From Polydactylus sextarius (lineage: Eukaryota; Chordata; Actinopteri; Polynemidae): 64,000 nt of DNA. The notes beneath the pieces are model-generated. The model saw only the letters and a list, made by a program, of their open reading frames with translations, was not told the origin of the DNA and searched no databases. A program made the position numbers and the translations under genes. This document shows positions 13,101 to 24,272 of the stretch, piece by piece (within the stretch, counting starts at the first letter, position 1; every line of letters begins with the position of its first letter). The stretch covers positions 19,033,514 to 19,097,513 of the forward strand of contig CM028916.1 in NCBI GenBank assembly GCA_016801845.1. Reading direction: 5' to 3'.

Positions 13101-14530
13101 ATGAAAACCTTTCGTCAGTGTAGGAGATAAAGGATGGTAAAAGCAGAGTGATAAGGAATGTTTTTACATTTTCAGAGTGAAAGAGCATAACGGGCACCCA
13201 GTACTGTGCAGCTCTACTTACACTTAACACCATCGCCACAAAAACACAGAGCTCAGCTTGTCTGATGCTAAAGCCAACCATCTACTTTCAGTTGTTAGTA
13301 AAGAAGGGAACCTGGAAACATCCTAATCAGATTTCCAAACCACCTCAACTTTTCATAACAACAGAGCAGAAGCTTCCTCTGGATGTTCAAATAGAGGAAA
13401 CTGAAACTGAATAGCTACTTGTAACCACAATCTCATTCTTTCATTCACTACTGTCAACCAAAGCTCATGACCATCAGTGGGGTTTGAAATGGAAAGTGAC
13501 TGGTAAAATAGCTTTGCCTTCCCGCTAAGATTACTCTTCAGTACGATGCCTCCCTTACTGCTGATGCCACCATCTGTCTGTCAACATCTTGCTTCATCCT
13601 ACTCTCTCTAATGAACCCCCAGTAGTGCCCAGTATGCTTAAACTTCCTTACTTGGGGTAGCAACTTGGCCCCAATCTAAATGTAGATATCCACCCATCTG
13701 ACAGAGAACCAGTGGCCTCTAATGGAGCCAACATAACCACACCATCTGCAAATAACACAGAGGTAATAATAAAGTGGTAATTCTGATATCCCCAAAATTG
13801 GAGACATTCTTCCTCTTGACTGCACCATGAAATCCCATCCTTAAAAATCGTAAACAGGATTAGTGACATGGGATAATTCTTCCCTGGACACATGTTTGAT
13901 TTTTGCAGACGCACACAGCTCTCACTTTGGTCACAAAATGAATTAATTCCCATGACCCTACAAGAAGAGTAAAAAGTTGGTTCACTATTCTATGGCCAGG
14001 ACTTAACCTGCTTTGCTCCTCCTGAGTTTCAACCATTGTTCAGAACCAACTCTGATTCTCTGGTGGAGGCTTTTCCTGCAAACCTGAGCAGTGTGATACC
14101 CCAATAATTGGAGCATACCCTCCATTCTTCTTTCTTAAATATAGGAAAGCACACTCCAGTCTGCTGGAGTGTGCCTTCTCTCCACAGGTGCTATTCACAA
14201 TCTCCATTCATTTTTATAATCACTTACAATTTTGGTGCATTTATGAGCTAGACGTAAGACATGAGGTGTGGGAGTCCAAAGCAGAAACTGCCCAAGCAGG
14301 CCAACCACATCAACAGTATATTTTATCTTTTTTTTATGAAAAAAAATTCCACATTTCAGAAAATGCAGACATGAAATTGTTCCTCAGGGTTGCTGCCAGA
14401 GGTGACCACATGCTGTTATATATGCGATGCACTGCTATATAAGTGCTACACTAAAGTGCAGCCTCAGCATGTTGACAACTATATTTTTGCAATGTGATCC
14501 TTTGGTTATGATCTAGATGTAAGTTGAATC

Positions 14531-14575
<45 letters not shown>

Positions 14576-17500
14576 GAGGTATGAAGGCTCCATATGTTTC
14601 TAACAGTTGTAATGTGTCGTTAGGGTTAGGCACTCCAAATCTAGAAACACATCACTCACTTACCTTTAAACAGGTAGAAATGTGTTATGGGCAGTTCAGC
14701 TACTTTGTGTTTCAACAACGTACTAAACACTGTGTTAGGAGATTTTCCTCTCCAGTATGTCAGCCTCATGTTTTAAAGGTCACTACATAACATCTGTTGT
14801 ACAACTAGATGGTTCGTAGATTTCATCTCACACTGTTCTCCCATTCATCACCATCATCTTCCTCTACCCACTGGAGTTTTTCCTGCATCTCACAATTCAG
14901 GAAGACAATGACAAAGTGGATTGATGCTGTGATAAAAAAAAAAAGAAGATGGAAGATCTAAAACAACAGAAATATCTGTATCTGTATCTTCTTAGGTCCC
15001 CTGCTACACAGCTTGTTGAAGGCAGTTCAGTGTTTCGGTGTGACAGGATCTTCTCAGCTCCTTGTGTTTACGTCCTTGTATGATTCACTGTGACAGAGCT
15101 GAGAGAGTAGATGTCTCCAGCCCTGTGCAGGCAGACTGGTAGCTGCAGCTCAGAATAACATCTACCATTATTATGTACAATTCCCCCAAGCCTTGCTGTA
15201 CAGAATATTCTTAACCAGCAGAAACTCAAGTCTCCGTGAAGCGAGTTAGTAACCCTAAACGGCAGCATTCAGTGACACCGAAAAAGTTATACTCAGTAGA
15301 CAATGAAAAGGAAAGTAGACATGAACTAAATCTTTTAAAGCAGAGAGCAAAATAGCACAGTGAATTAATTTAAACACATTACCAGATAATGTTACAGTGT
15401 TAGGGTTAATTAAGAAATTATGATTTAGTGTAAGATTTATATATATATATATATATATACATGTATATGTCCCTGTCTAATACATACAATGTTGCTGTCA
15501 GATTCCCTTCAAAACTCTATCTATGGAGCTTCTATATGCATATTAATTAAAAATCAACTCTATTTGTCAAGAGCTCATGTCACATTACTGTGATATATTT
15601 GTCTTTGCTGTTGAATACAGTAGAGAATTTAAATTTAGACTGGAATACATTTAGGTCTGATGTCATTTGCATAACTTTAAGAAGACTTGACCTGAATGTC
15701 ACCCCACACTAGTATGTACAAGCCATAGCTGACCTACATGGGAGGGACTCATATTGAAACTAATTTGTGTTAAGTGGACTACACCTTTATTTTGGGTCAA
15801 AATGGTACACTCCATCAGAAGTGGTGAAATTGCACCGGAGGGCAGAGCTGACCCGTTCTGCAGAAAAATCTGGTGCTCGTATGAAGAAAGTAGACTCTTA
15901 AGAAGATGTCAGGACTTGACTGAATTTGTGATGGAGCTTACACCACATACTGCAGTGCTGTAAGTCCTCGCACACACTCAGAGGCTGTGCCAATGCGTTG
16001 GCTTGCACTAGAGGTTCCATTTATTTTGTATGAGAGGATGTATTTCCCACTTGCTGTGGCAGTTGCAGAGCATTTCAGGTCAAGAATGCAATACATATAT
16101 CAAACTCGTATCAAATTCAAACTGTGGCAGGAAGTGTGAGTGTATCTGCTGTAGTGCTTGGTGCTGGAAATGTATCATACAATATTTGTTTTAGTGTTGC
16201 AGAATAACTCATGTTCCTTTAATGCTTTTTGTCTTCATTCAACAACATCACACAGTTTTTGTCAGCCATGTGTCAGTGTCAGTGTGGGAGTATGGCAGTC
16301 ATACCGGCAGCAACATTTACAGATGTAATTACTAGCATTGCAAGCCTGGTGACAGTATTTTTATATTTTTATAGTTCCATGTTTGTCATTATTCATTATC
16401 ATCTGTATGTTTAAAAATACTTTGTTCATCTGCACAAAGCAGTTTAACATTCACACCTTTAAATATGTTGTATGAAAACTCTGAAGAAGGAATATATATC
16501 TGTAAATGAGTCGCAGATGATACTGAAAACAGTCAGAGTCATTGTCAAGGCTATTGAATCACATTTATTCATGTTAGACATTGTGTAAACATCATTTCTC
16601 TTCTTATCTCAGTTGTAATGTTGGGGGGAAATATTCACTAAATTCTTCATAGCTTACCATCCATTGGGTCTTGTAGGCTTTTTCTGAAGCACATTTAAAT
16701 GTTATTCTCAACGAACTCTGTGTGCTTTTCCCTTGGAAACATACATAATACATGTTGTTGTCTCTTAAACCCAATCTATTTCTAACCACTTGTCCTTTTT
16801 TATCCACTTCTTCTTCTGTTGGGTTTTCCATCTCTTTTCTCAACCTTCTCTTCTTTTCTCTTCTCTTTTTCACTGTTAGGTGGTGAAGTTGCAACCCCAA
16901 GGTTTACACAGTTTTTCCATGGCAGCCTTTCAGGTCTGACAATCCGACCAGGCCGCATTGAAACCCAGAAGGTTATCTCCTGTTTGCAGGCCTGCAAAGA
17001 AGGTCTTGATATTAACTCCCTCGAAAGCCTGGCTAAAGACATCAAGGTGTGTGGAAAAAATGGAGACTTGGTTATCAATACACACACACACACACACTAC
17101 ACTTTTAGCCTTAGGTTGGTAATATTATAACTACTAACCAGCTTAGTGGAAGAAATAAAACAGCATTTTCTCCTCAGGATTCATGTGTACCTTTTAAACA
17201 ACAGTAGCAAACATCCTTTACTTCCAGTAAAGATCTACTTTTATTTTCCCATTAAACCAAGACACAAATAATATCACTGAGATATGATACAAATACAATG
17301 CTTTGAATCTGGATCTGTTCCTTTGAAAACAAATAGTGTTTGTGTGTGTGTCCAGTTCCATTTCAACCCTGCCCAGTCTGTGCTGGTGGTGGAAGGAGAG
17401 GATGTGGAGAGCATCAACACAGCCATGACCAAGGTCTCCTACATCAACTCTCGTCAGTTCCCCACACCAGGCCTTCGACGGCTACACATCACCACCACCG

Positions 17501-20500
17501 TACAGTGAGTACACATATCATACACAAAGATGAGACGTTATTACAGTTTTTCTTGATTGCTTTGATGCTGCAGCCAAACTCCATATGTTCAAATCAGTTA
17601 ACTCTCAGGCCTAAATAGAGGCACTCTGGTCAAAATTGCACACTTTGTTTGCAGAACTAACCATTTCAAATATGCAAAACAACACAACTTGGAGCCAAAT
17701 GTACATGTGCATGAAAGAAACAAAATAAAATCTATTAGAATATAACAAATGAGTTCAAATAGCCACTATGGATCTTCAATATTTTCACTAACGACAGCAG
17801 GGCCACATGTCCTCATCCAAGTCACAATCTATTTCATCTCTTGCAACGCGACGAGGGCAAAACCTGTAAATGCATGTCATATGCAACCATGACATTCTTC
17901 AGCACCTACGTATTATTTAGAGCTAAAGATCTTTGCCAAAACCTGATGGAACCCGACGGGACCGGGGTTAATTTCTATCATTTTACACAGACTTGGGTCA
18001 TGCTCGGGCTCGAGTGGTCAGGTGATTGGTTTTGGTGAGCTATAGTATAGTCTACATTTGTCATAAATAAATGATGTTAAAAATGTTTAAATGACTCATT
18101 CTTCACAAAAGACAAAAGAGCTGTGTGTGTGTGCACATTTGAGTAATGGTGGGCTGTAAACAGGTTGGGGCTTTTAAAAAGCTGTGAATCAAAATATACT
18201 TGTCTGGCTCGGGTTTTGTCGGGCTCAATTATTAAGGCCTGATTGCAGCTCTACTATTATTTGGGCAGCAACAGGCATTGCATTCAGCAAGGGCAAATGA
18301 AAAGGCCATGATTGTCCAAATTTCATCTGGAACTTCAGCTCCACCTCACACCTTACATACAGACTCCTCTTCCTCAGGCCCCTCTACCTCTTACCTGCTT
18401 CAAACCACTATGATCCATACATGTAAAGAGCAACACAGAGGTGGCACCTTTTATAGATATGCAGCCTAACTGCAGATATTAGTAAATCTAAAAAGATTTG
18501 TGTAAATGAGTTTCAAACAGTGATTCAGTGATTTCATACCGATCTAGGTAGTTTCTAATTGTTGGAAATAGATGTTTCTTATTTAGTTACCATAGTTAAA
18601 ACAATGGGCTTTGGGTTTCTTGAATGACATCTGTGGTAACTGTTTAGCAAAAGGATGTAAAAAAAAAAAAAAAAAAAAAAGGTGTGAATCCAATGAAAAA
18701 GTGTTAATACATTTGCAAGAGTTGACTTCTGCTCTGCTGAGATAGTGATGATGAAGACCAAGTGAATCCCACTCTCTGTTTTTCTAAGTGTTGAAATACA
18801 CTCAACATTTTCAACATGCAGCTTCCCAGTTCACAGTCACTAAGCAACTCTTATAATGTAGCTTTGAGTTTAATGTTTGTTATTTTCTGCTTCTAGTTTC
18901 TGTTTTGATGATGTGTATATCAGAGTCTGACAATCTTAAGTTCACTTACAAAACAATCTAGTTACTTAGATGAGAAGTCACTAGAGAAACCTCCTAACTG
19001 TATGTTGGACTTGATGAATATTATTGTATTCTCCAAACAATTACTACTAGTTGTACTACAAGAACTGACAATCTCCACAACAACTGTACAGTTGAGGAAG
19101 TGTTGTGATGGTAGTTTTTGATTTGACGATTAATATTTTAACCCTGTATGAACCATATTTCCTAAGTAATAAAGTATGATGGATCTCTGGTTGTTGGGTA
19201 ACGTATGAGGTCTCTAAGTATCCCCACAACACTATGTGAAATGTTGCATACATAATACATTATGGATGGTCACAAACAGGAAGAGTGGTGGTTGTTAAAG
19301 CATCAAAGGAAAAGCTCTATCAGACGTGTTGTGTCTCTGTCTTTGTCTTTAAGCCCCAGAACTCCCAGGGAGATGGCAGAGGACGGGTCATTAGTGTAAA
19401 AACTATTAAATCACTTAACAGAGCAACTGGCCATTAAGGACATTAAACCTCCTGGTGATTGGAAAGACCATAGAGCTAGAGTCTTCTTTCTTCTTTAGAG
19501 TTTTTTGTCCATTTTTTCCATTGTCTGTCTACCTGTATTTCCATCTCTGAATTAAATTTGATTTGATGTGACTTGATTAGATTTATTTTGTCCACTTTGC
19601 CTAATAGCCTCAGGTCTCAAGGATGGTGATGTCAGTCTGTCCAAAACAAAACACCTTGACAACCTAAACATCCATGAAATCTACACTTTGTTTTATGAAA
19701 ACGCATCTTTGAAATTACTGGAGCTACTTGACATTTGTTGTGGAAATTCAAAGGATTGATCCTAATCTTTTTGTGTATAAGTGGATGCTCATCATGTTTT
19801 CTTTGCAGCCTATATTTTATGTCTGCTCCTGTGTCCACACCCATCAAGCTCCTGTTCATTTTGTAGAGCAACAAGCGCAGGCAGGTTAAATCATCTTAGA
19901 CGCTTGCTGGTCGATAGAGTGAATCGAGCTCGAGGAGCAGCAGTAGAGGCTGTCTAACCCTGAACAACACTTCACAACTCCCCTCAAGATAAACACCGAT
20001 AGATCCGCCTTTACACTCAGCACATATGTTGAATCATCTGCCCGTGGCTGAAGGAAATGATCATGTAGTTATACACATAGCTGATATTATTTAAAATCTT
20101 CCCTTGAGGTCTTGTGTTGTGGTGAATCTGTGTTTCATGTCATTGTGTTACACATATCAAACCATAACAAACATCCCTCTGATCTGTATGGGTGAAAAAA
20201 GAGGATCTTAACTCTTCTCAACTTTCACAGACAGGAGGGAATCAACTTTAAAATAGCCCAGAGCAATGAAACTGAACCCAAGACTGCATGAAACTGAAGA
20301 ACTGTTTTTTTGTTGGGTTTTTTTTGATTAATTTCATCATATTATACATGCAAATCATATTCTTAAACAGCTTCTTAATATGGGCACAGAGGTCCAACAT
20401 GGCCACAGTATTTTCAGGACATGATGTCACATATTTACTTGCATCAGTTTGGATCCTAAGACAGTTAGTGTTTGTGTCCTAGTGCTGCCCGGTAATTGTA

Positions 20501-23132
20501 GATCAATGAGCTCAAATTACAACCACAATGCAGCAGCTCCGTCATTTAGAGGTAAACACAGAACAAAAAATTGCTAAAGATGTTTCTTTCTAACTTCAAC
20601 CTTCCTTGACTGTGGCTTATTTAATCATGAATATTTAAAGTTAAAGAAATACTAAAGAGTTTAAACCAAAGCTTCAGGGACTTGGACAAAAACTGTCTGT
20701 CTAAGTTGCAACATGATGCCATTATTTGTCAGTGCAATAGATTTTTTTCTATGATATTAAGACTCAGTATTTCTCACAAACAATAGCTGTATTTTTAAAA
20801 TTTTGGCACATTATTTGTGACAAAAATGCTACAAATACATAAAAAGCTAACACCACCAATTCAGTTAAATCTAAATGAAATAGCAGCAGAGCAGTAGCAC
20901 TGATGCTGTCCCATCCTGTAACCATTCCTCTCTTCTGTGTGTGTGTGTGTGTGCGTGTGTGTGTGTGTGTCAGGTGTTTCGGGGAGGACACGTGTCTCTC
21001 CATCCCAGACATCAAGGCAGTCGTTACGGTGCTGCCGCCCAGCGAACCGCGCATCACAATTACAGGATCTAATCGACTCGTCAGGCCTGCCAGTGACCTG
21101 CGGGCCCCGCTGGGTGTGGCACCCTTCAAAGAGCTTCGCATCACCAGCACAGTGATGAAGGGAGACGGCTTCAGTGGATGTGAGTGAAGAGGCTGCACTG
21201 GACTGTTGGGATGTAACATCAACACCTCTCATATCACATCAGTCTTGTAGTAATATTTCAGTTTCTTTTCCTGGTTTTCACATCTCTCTTACAGAAGAAT
21301 TTGTACTTAGTGAAAACAAACTTATTTTGCTTGTATGTGTGCGTTTCCATATTCAGTTAAATCGGTTTTGCATTCGTTTCCATGCATACAGTCCACAGGC
21401 TAGGTGTGATGGAGGTGATGCATAATCTGGACTACTGTGACATCCTGGTAATTGGAGAGGAACTGAACCCTGAGCGAGAAAGTCTGGAGATTCATCACAG
21501 TGCTTTGCTGGGAAAACATCTGGACGCCACCAACTCCACCTCTGGAATTTCAATATATGGTAAGAAGAACTGACATGCTGAGAGGACATGTGGTGTGTCC
21601 ACGTTAAAATTAATTCAGCAGACTCCTGAGATATGAACATATGACAGATTCATTTATTACACCAACATGCAGTTTGTGTAACAGTTGGCGAAACATTTGT
21701 CCCGGTGTGTTACAAGGTGTGGACTCCATGGCCCACTATGAGGAGGCTCTGAGACAGGTGCGCTACAGGAACTGGCGACCTGCCACTCTGAGTGAGAGAA
21801 GATTCAGACTCACCTGCTCTGAACTGAACGGACGTTACACCAGCAACGAGTTTAATTTGGAGGTGAGTTTGATGTCTGTCATCTTCCATCTTTCATCTTT
21901 TTCCTCTCTCATCTGATCATGCTGTTTAATCCTCACACTTTAATCTATCATCCTTAGTTCTTGCATCTTTTCTTCTTCTGCTTTTATTTTTTAAGCGAAT
22001 AATAAGTAAAATTCATTCGTTCATACCACATTCTTTTTTTTCGAAAATGTTATTTAATAATATTTGTGGCTGCACAAGCCGCCCACAACTTTTTCCCTCA
22101 GGATAATGGCTCTTTATCCTGCCCACCTCACAGGTCAGTGTTCTTCACCACTCAGCGCCTGTGGAGCACGTCAATCACATGGCAGCTCAACCTCAGTACA
22201 TGAGACCTGTCCATCACCCGCTCATGATACACACTCTCAACTCCCACATGTCAGGTAAACTTCTCTGTTACCTGCTGTTTAAGACAAAAATACTCTTCTG
22301 AATGAACATATATTACTTCTGATGTTTGTTCTAACAGTCACATCCTCTGACTATAGCAATTAACTTGTATCATTACTGAAAATAAATCTGACCATATCTA
22401 CACCCGTAGGTTTAAAATTGTATTCAAGGCTTAAACCTCCAGGGAAATGACTGTACAGAGAAAATCACACGCCAGGGAGACGTTTTAGCTTTTTCAGTTT
22501 GAAGCAGTATGATATATTGTAGACTTGGTTGTGTATCCATTAATGTAATATGGTTATTATTACAAATATTTTTTTAGAATAATGAAGTGAGATTTTTTTT
22601 GCTCTGTGTCCTGGTCTCCAGGAGCAGCACCTCCAGCAGCCACAGTGGTTATTGTGGTTTGTATTGCCGCCCTGGTGGTGATCGTGGTGGTTGGCGTGTA
22701 CAGGATCCACGCCACACATCAGGAGGGGTCCAGAGAGGACGAGGACGAGGCTAAAGACCCTGAGGCCGGCTGGGACAACTCTGCTCTTACCATCACTGTT
22801 AACCCCATGGAGGTAAGTCATAGCTGGTTTCCATTTTGGAGTGTCTTATTTGTTTGTTAAGATGCAGTGGGACTAGAAGGGCTCTTTTCTGTGTTTTGAC
22901 TGAATTGTTTTGACTGTAGAACATAGGAGGAGCTCAGGTGCTGGGTGAAGAGGTGAAAGAAGAGAACCAGGACGAAGAGGAAGACGAAGATGAGGATGAT
23001 GAGCAGGTTGGAGGAATGACAAGTGCTGAGTCAGACAACAGTGATGAGACTGAAGAGGAGGAAGATGAAGAGGAAGAGGAGAGGGAACATAAGGGAAAAC
23101 TGGAGTGGGACAGTTCCTCTGTAACATACTGA
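9996..23132 (+). CDS. clstn2: Calsyntenin-2, C-terminal half (nine exons)
   Basis: The nine exons join without any phase conflict: 9996-10158, 16880-17046, 17356-17504, 20974-21179, 21392-21559, 21717-21862, 22134-22254, 22622-22812 and 22920-23132. They encode 507 residues and a stop. Calsyntenins are type I membrane proteins of the postsynaptic membrane and secretory pathway, with two cadherin repeats, an LNS/laminin-G domain, a stalk, one membrane helix and an acidic tail that binds Mint/X11 and kinesin light chain. Visible here are the end of the LNS domain (ICDNEWHYYVINVEFP, GACWQGG), a cysteine-bearing stalk (ISCLQACKEGLDINSLESL, SYINSRQFPTPG, SELNGRYTSNEFNLEV, EHVNH), a membrane helix at residues 379-400 of this fragment, NPME at 434-437, and an acidic tail ending in SVTY. 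The spellings QACKEGLDINSLESL and TYEPYLVT favour CLSTN2 over CLSTN1 and CLSTN3. The cadherin repeats must lie upstream of the window. Whether this is an a or b teleost co-orthologue cannot be decided. Confidence 0.93.
12517..12540. repeat. (TG)n microsatellite
   Basis: Twelve TG units in clstn2 intron A-B. Confidence 0.95.
13440..14145 (-). pseudogene. Decayed non-LTR retrotransposon reverse transcriptase
   Basis: On the minus strand, fragments match a common teleost LINE reverse transcriptase in order: CSNYWGITLL (finger block), LILFTIFKDGIS (LSPxLFxxxxDxIS block), SVLFADGVVMLAP (catalytic FADD block, here FADG), then RMKQDVDRQMVASAV. Stops and frame changes break the reading. The longest open piece is 13648-13953. 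It is a dead fragment, probably of the Rex or L2/CR1 type. Confidence 0.75.
14534..14570. repeat. (ATT)n microsatellite
   Basis: About twelve ATT units close to the 5' side of the LINE fossil. Confidence 0.95.
15438..15459. repeat. (AT)11 microsatellite
   Basis: Uninterrupted AT dinucleotides in clstn2 intron A-B. Confidence 0.95.
16880..17046 (+). CDS. clstn2: clstn2 exon B
   Basis: This 167-nt exon takes one base from exon A to make the first glycine of GGEVATPRFTQFF, and ends in frame 0 after KDIK at a gtgtgt donor. It encodes TQFFHGSLSGLTIRPGRIE and VISCLQACKEGLDINSLESL, which match the CLSTN2 paralogue closely. A (CA)n tract begins 34 bases after the donor. Confidence 0.95.
17047..17355 (+). 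other. clstn2: clstn2 intron B-C with CA and GT tracts
   Basis: The intron is only 309 bp. It has (CA)n at 17081-17097 near its 5' end and a GT-rich run at about 17337-17352 that occupies the place of the polypyrimidine tract. The two tracts are complementary in the transcript. Confidence 0.85.
17081..17097 (+). repeat. clstn2: (CA)n tract downstream of exon B donor
   Basis: A short CA run starting 34 bases into the intron. CA-rich RNA is a known hnRNP L target. Confidence 0.9.
17356..17504 (+). CDS. clstn2: clstn2 exon C
   Basis: This 149-nt exon begins in frame 0 after a GT-rich acceptor (gtgtgtgtccag) and ends with two bases of a glutamine codon at ca|gtgagt. It encodes FHFNPAQSVLVVEGEDVE and KVSYINSRQFPTPGLRRL, conserved calsyntenin stalk sequence. 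Confidence 0.95.
17505..20973 (+). other. clstn2: clstn2 intron C-D
   Basis: This 3.5-kb intron contains a 22-bp poly-A run at 18659-18680 and ends in a (TG)n tract (20936-20970) that abuts the acceptor. No coding sequence is recognisable in it. Confidence 0.8.
20936..20970 (+). repeat. clstn2: (TG)n tract at exon D acceptor
   Basis: About 35 bases of TG with one C interruption run straight into the cag acceptor of exon D. Confidence 0.95.
20974..21179 (+). CDS. clstn2: clstn2 exon D
   Basis: This 206-nt exon completes VQ|CFGED and encodes CFGEDTCLSIPDIKAVVTVL, EPRITITGSNR and a serine-threonine stretch, leaving one base at the t|gtgagt donor. Its acceptor is cag directly after about 35 bases of TG repeat, with almost no ordinary pyrimidine tract. 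An open frame of 153 codons on the opposite strand is only its shadow. Confidence 0.94.
21392..21559 (+). CDS. clstn2: clstn2 exon E
   Basis: The 168-nt exon encodes FHRLGVMEVMHNLDYCDIL and LDATNSTSGISIY, matching the family HNLDxCDILVIG and HLDATNST blocks. The acceptor at 21391 is the one that keeps frame with exon D; a second AG at 21398 would not. The exon D-E junction looks some residues shorter than my recollection of the mammalian protein. Confidence 0.92.
21717..21862 (+). CDS. clstn2: clstn2 exon F
   Basis: This 146-nt exon takes one base from exon E and ends in frame 0 at ag|gtgagt. It encodes GVDSMAHYEEALRQVRYRNW and SELNGRYTSNEFNLE, one of the best conserved calsyntenin extracellular blocks. 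The acceptor (gttacaag) has a weak pyrimidine tract. Confidence 0.95.
22134..22254 (+). CDS. clstn2: clstn2 exon G (juxtamembrane)
   Basis: This 121-nt exon opens after cctcacag in frame 0 with VSVLHHSAPVEHVNHMAAQP and ends in NSHMS plus one base at g|gtaaac. The EHVNH motif is shared by all calsyntenins and lies just outside the membrane, in the region where alpha-secretase-type shedding of calsyntenins takes place. The exon is rich in histidine. Confidence 0.92.
22622..22812 (+). CDS. clstn2: clstn2 exon H (transmembrane, first WD motif)
   Basis: The 191-nt exon encodes the membrane helix (AATVVIVVCIAALVVIVVVG), a short basic stop-transfer (YRIHATHQ), an acidic linker, GWDNSALTITV and NPME, then ends in frame 0 at gag|gtaagt. 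WDNS at 22771-22782 takes the place of the usual WDDS kinesin light chain motif. NPME is the region linked to Mint/X11 binding. Confidence 0.95.
22920..23132 (+). CDS. clstn2: clstn2 last exon (acidic tail)
   Basis: The exon starts NIGGAQVLGEEV in frame 0 after gactgtag and ends SVTY-stop (tga at 23130-23132). Most of it is glutamate and aspartate coded by GA-rich sequence, with TSAESDNSDE in the middle as in other calsyntenins. The second kinesin light chain motif is LEWDSS (23106-23117 for WDSS) where the family has LEWDDS. Confidence 0.96.
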   Translation, partial: NIGGAQVLGEEVKEENQDEEEDEDEDDEQVGGMTSAESDNSDETEEEEDEEEEEREHKGKLEWDSSSVTY

Positions 23133-24272
23133 AGACACATTACATATTCATACACACACATATCCATATAAGTGCACGTACATACAAACACACACACGCA
23201 CGCACACACACACAGATCACACAAATACACTTTCATGCTTGCTACAGGTACATAAACACACAAAATCTAAATCTCTGATGAAATGATTTACAGTCCACAG
23301 ATGATAACAACATTTCAGAGCCTCCCACGTTATCATTTTTAATAAAACATCTCCCTCTGCTGGACAAAGTCAGAACTACAGAATCAGTTGCAGCCCCACA
23401 CTGATGGAATAGTGTCTGTATGTACATTATTATTATTGCTCACTTTCACACAGCCAGTGAAGCAGAGCAAAATATTTCAAACAAGCACAGTCGCATCGCA
23501 TTTGCAGAATTAGAGTTTTCCTGTTAAAATGAATCTCAACCTCTGAAACAATCGAGGACAGAATCTTGCTGCGACACAAATATAAACACGAGGATGATGT
23601 GAGCTTTTATTATCCCAACATTCAATATTAGTGAATCCATGTGTTCTCAGATTACTTTTATATTGTTCACTTTTTAAACTGATTGTCTGCAAGATGATAC
23701 ATTACTAATATATTTAGCAGCCAGATTTACCCACGTACATATCCATTATTAAATGTATCCATAAATGTTTTAGTATAATTCCTTCTGCCTATGTAGTAGG
23801 TATAACATAGTTGTACTGTCACTCAGTGTGCATCCTCTGTTCTCATCATAAACTCGAACAAGACACTTTTCTGTTGGTCACGTCTGTGTGATCAGTCTCT
23901 AAACACATCACGTGCTGTCGATCTGTGGCCTGGACACAAAACACATTCATCTCAAAATCCATTCATCTCGTACGTAAACATTCCACATTTGTCCTGATTT
24001 GCATTCAGTGTAAGGCAGTATAAATACTCTTAGATTCAAAAAAGCTGATGATGTTCAAAGCCTGTTTGTTTGCATCTCTGTCCTCTACCATATCTACTCA
24101 TACTGATATAGCACTTGCTGTTTAGGGTCTGATCACTTTTCTTTCTTTTTTCAGCAGAGTTAATCTTACAGAGATGTTACTGTATACTACTGAAATCCTT
24201 TGTTTTAATTCTGTAATAAATGGAGCCCTCTATGCAATAATGGGCCCAGTAAACAGACTAATACACAGAAAC

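Larger units (their letters stand above)
10159..16879 (+). other. clstn2: clstn2 intron A-B
   Basis: This 6.7-kb intron runs from a gtcagt donor to a ctgttag acceptor. It contains (TTA)n tracts near 11058 and 14534, a (TG)n tract at 12517-12540, an (AT)n tract at 15438-15459, a decayed LINE reverse transcriptase on the minus strand (about 13440-14145) and a short perfect hairpin at 14149-14174. I see no other coding signal. Confidence 0.8.

Noticed and set aside
20764..21225. 153-codon and 123-codon minus-strand open frames
   Set aside because: They are antisense shadows of clstn2 exon D and its TG tract; the + strand reading matches calsyntenin and has proper splice sites.
22873..23263. Serine- and proline-rich minus-strand frames
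   Set aside because: They are shadows of the GA-rich acidic tail exon of clstn2 and the CA repeats after it.
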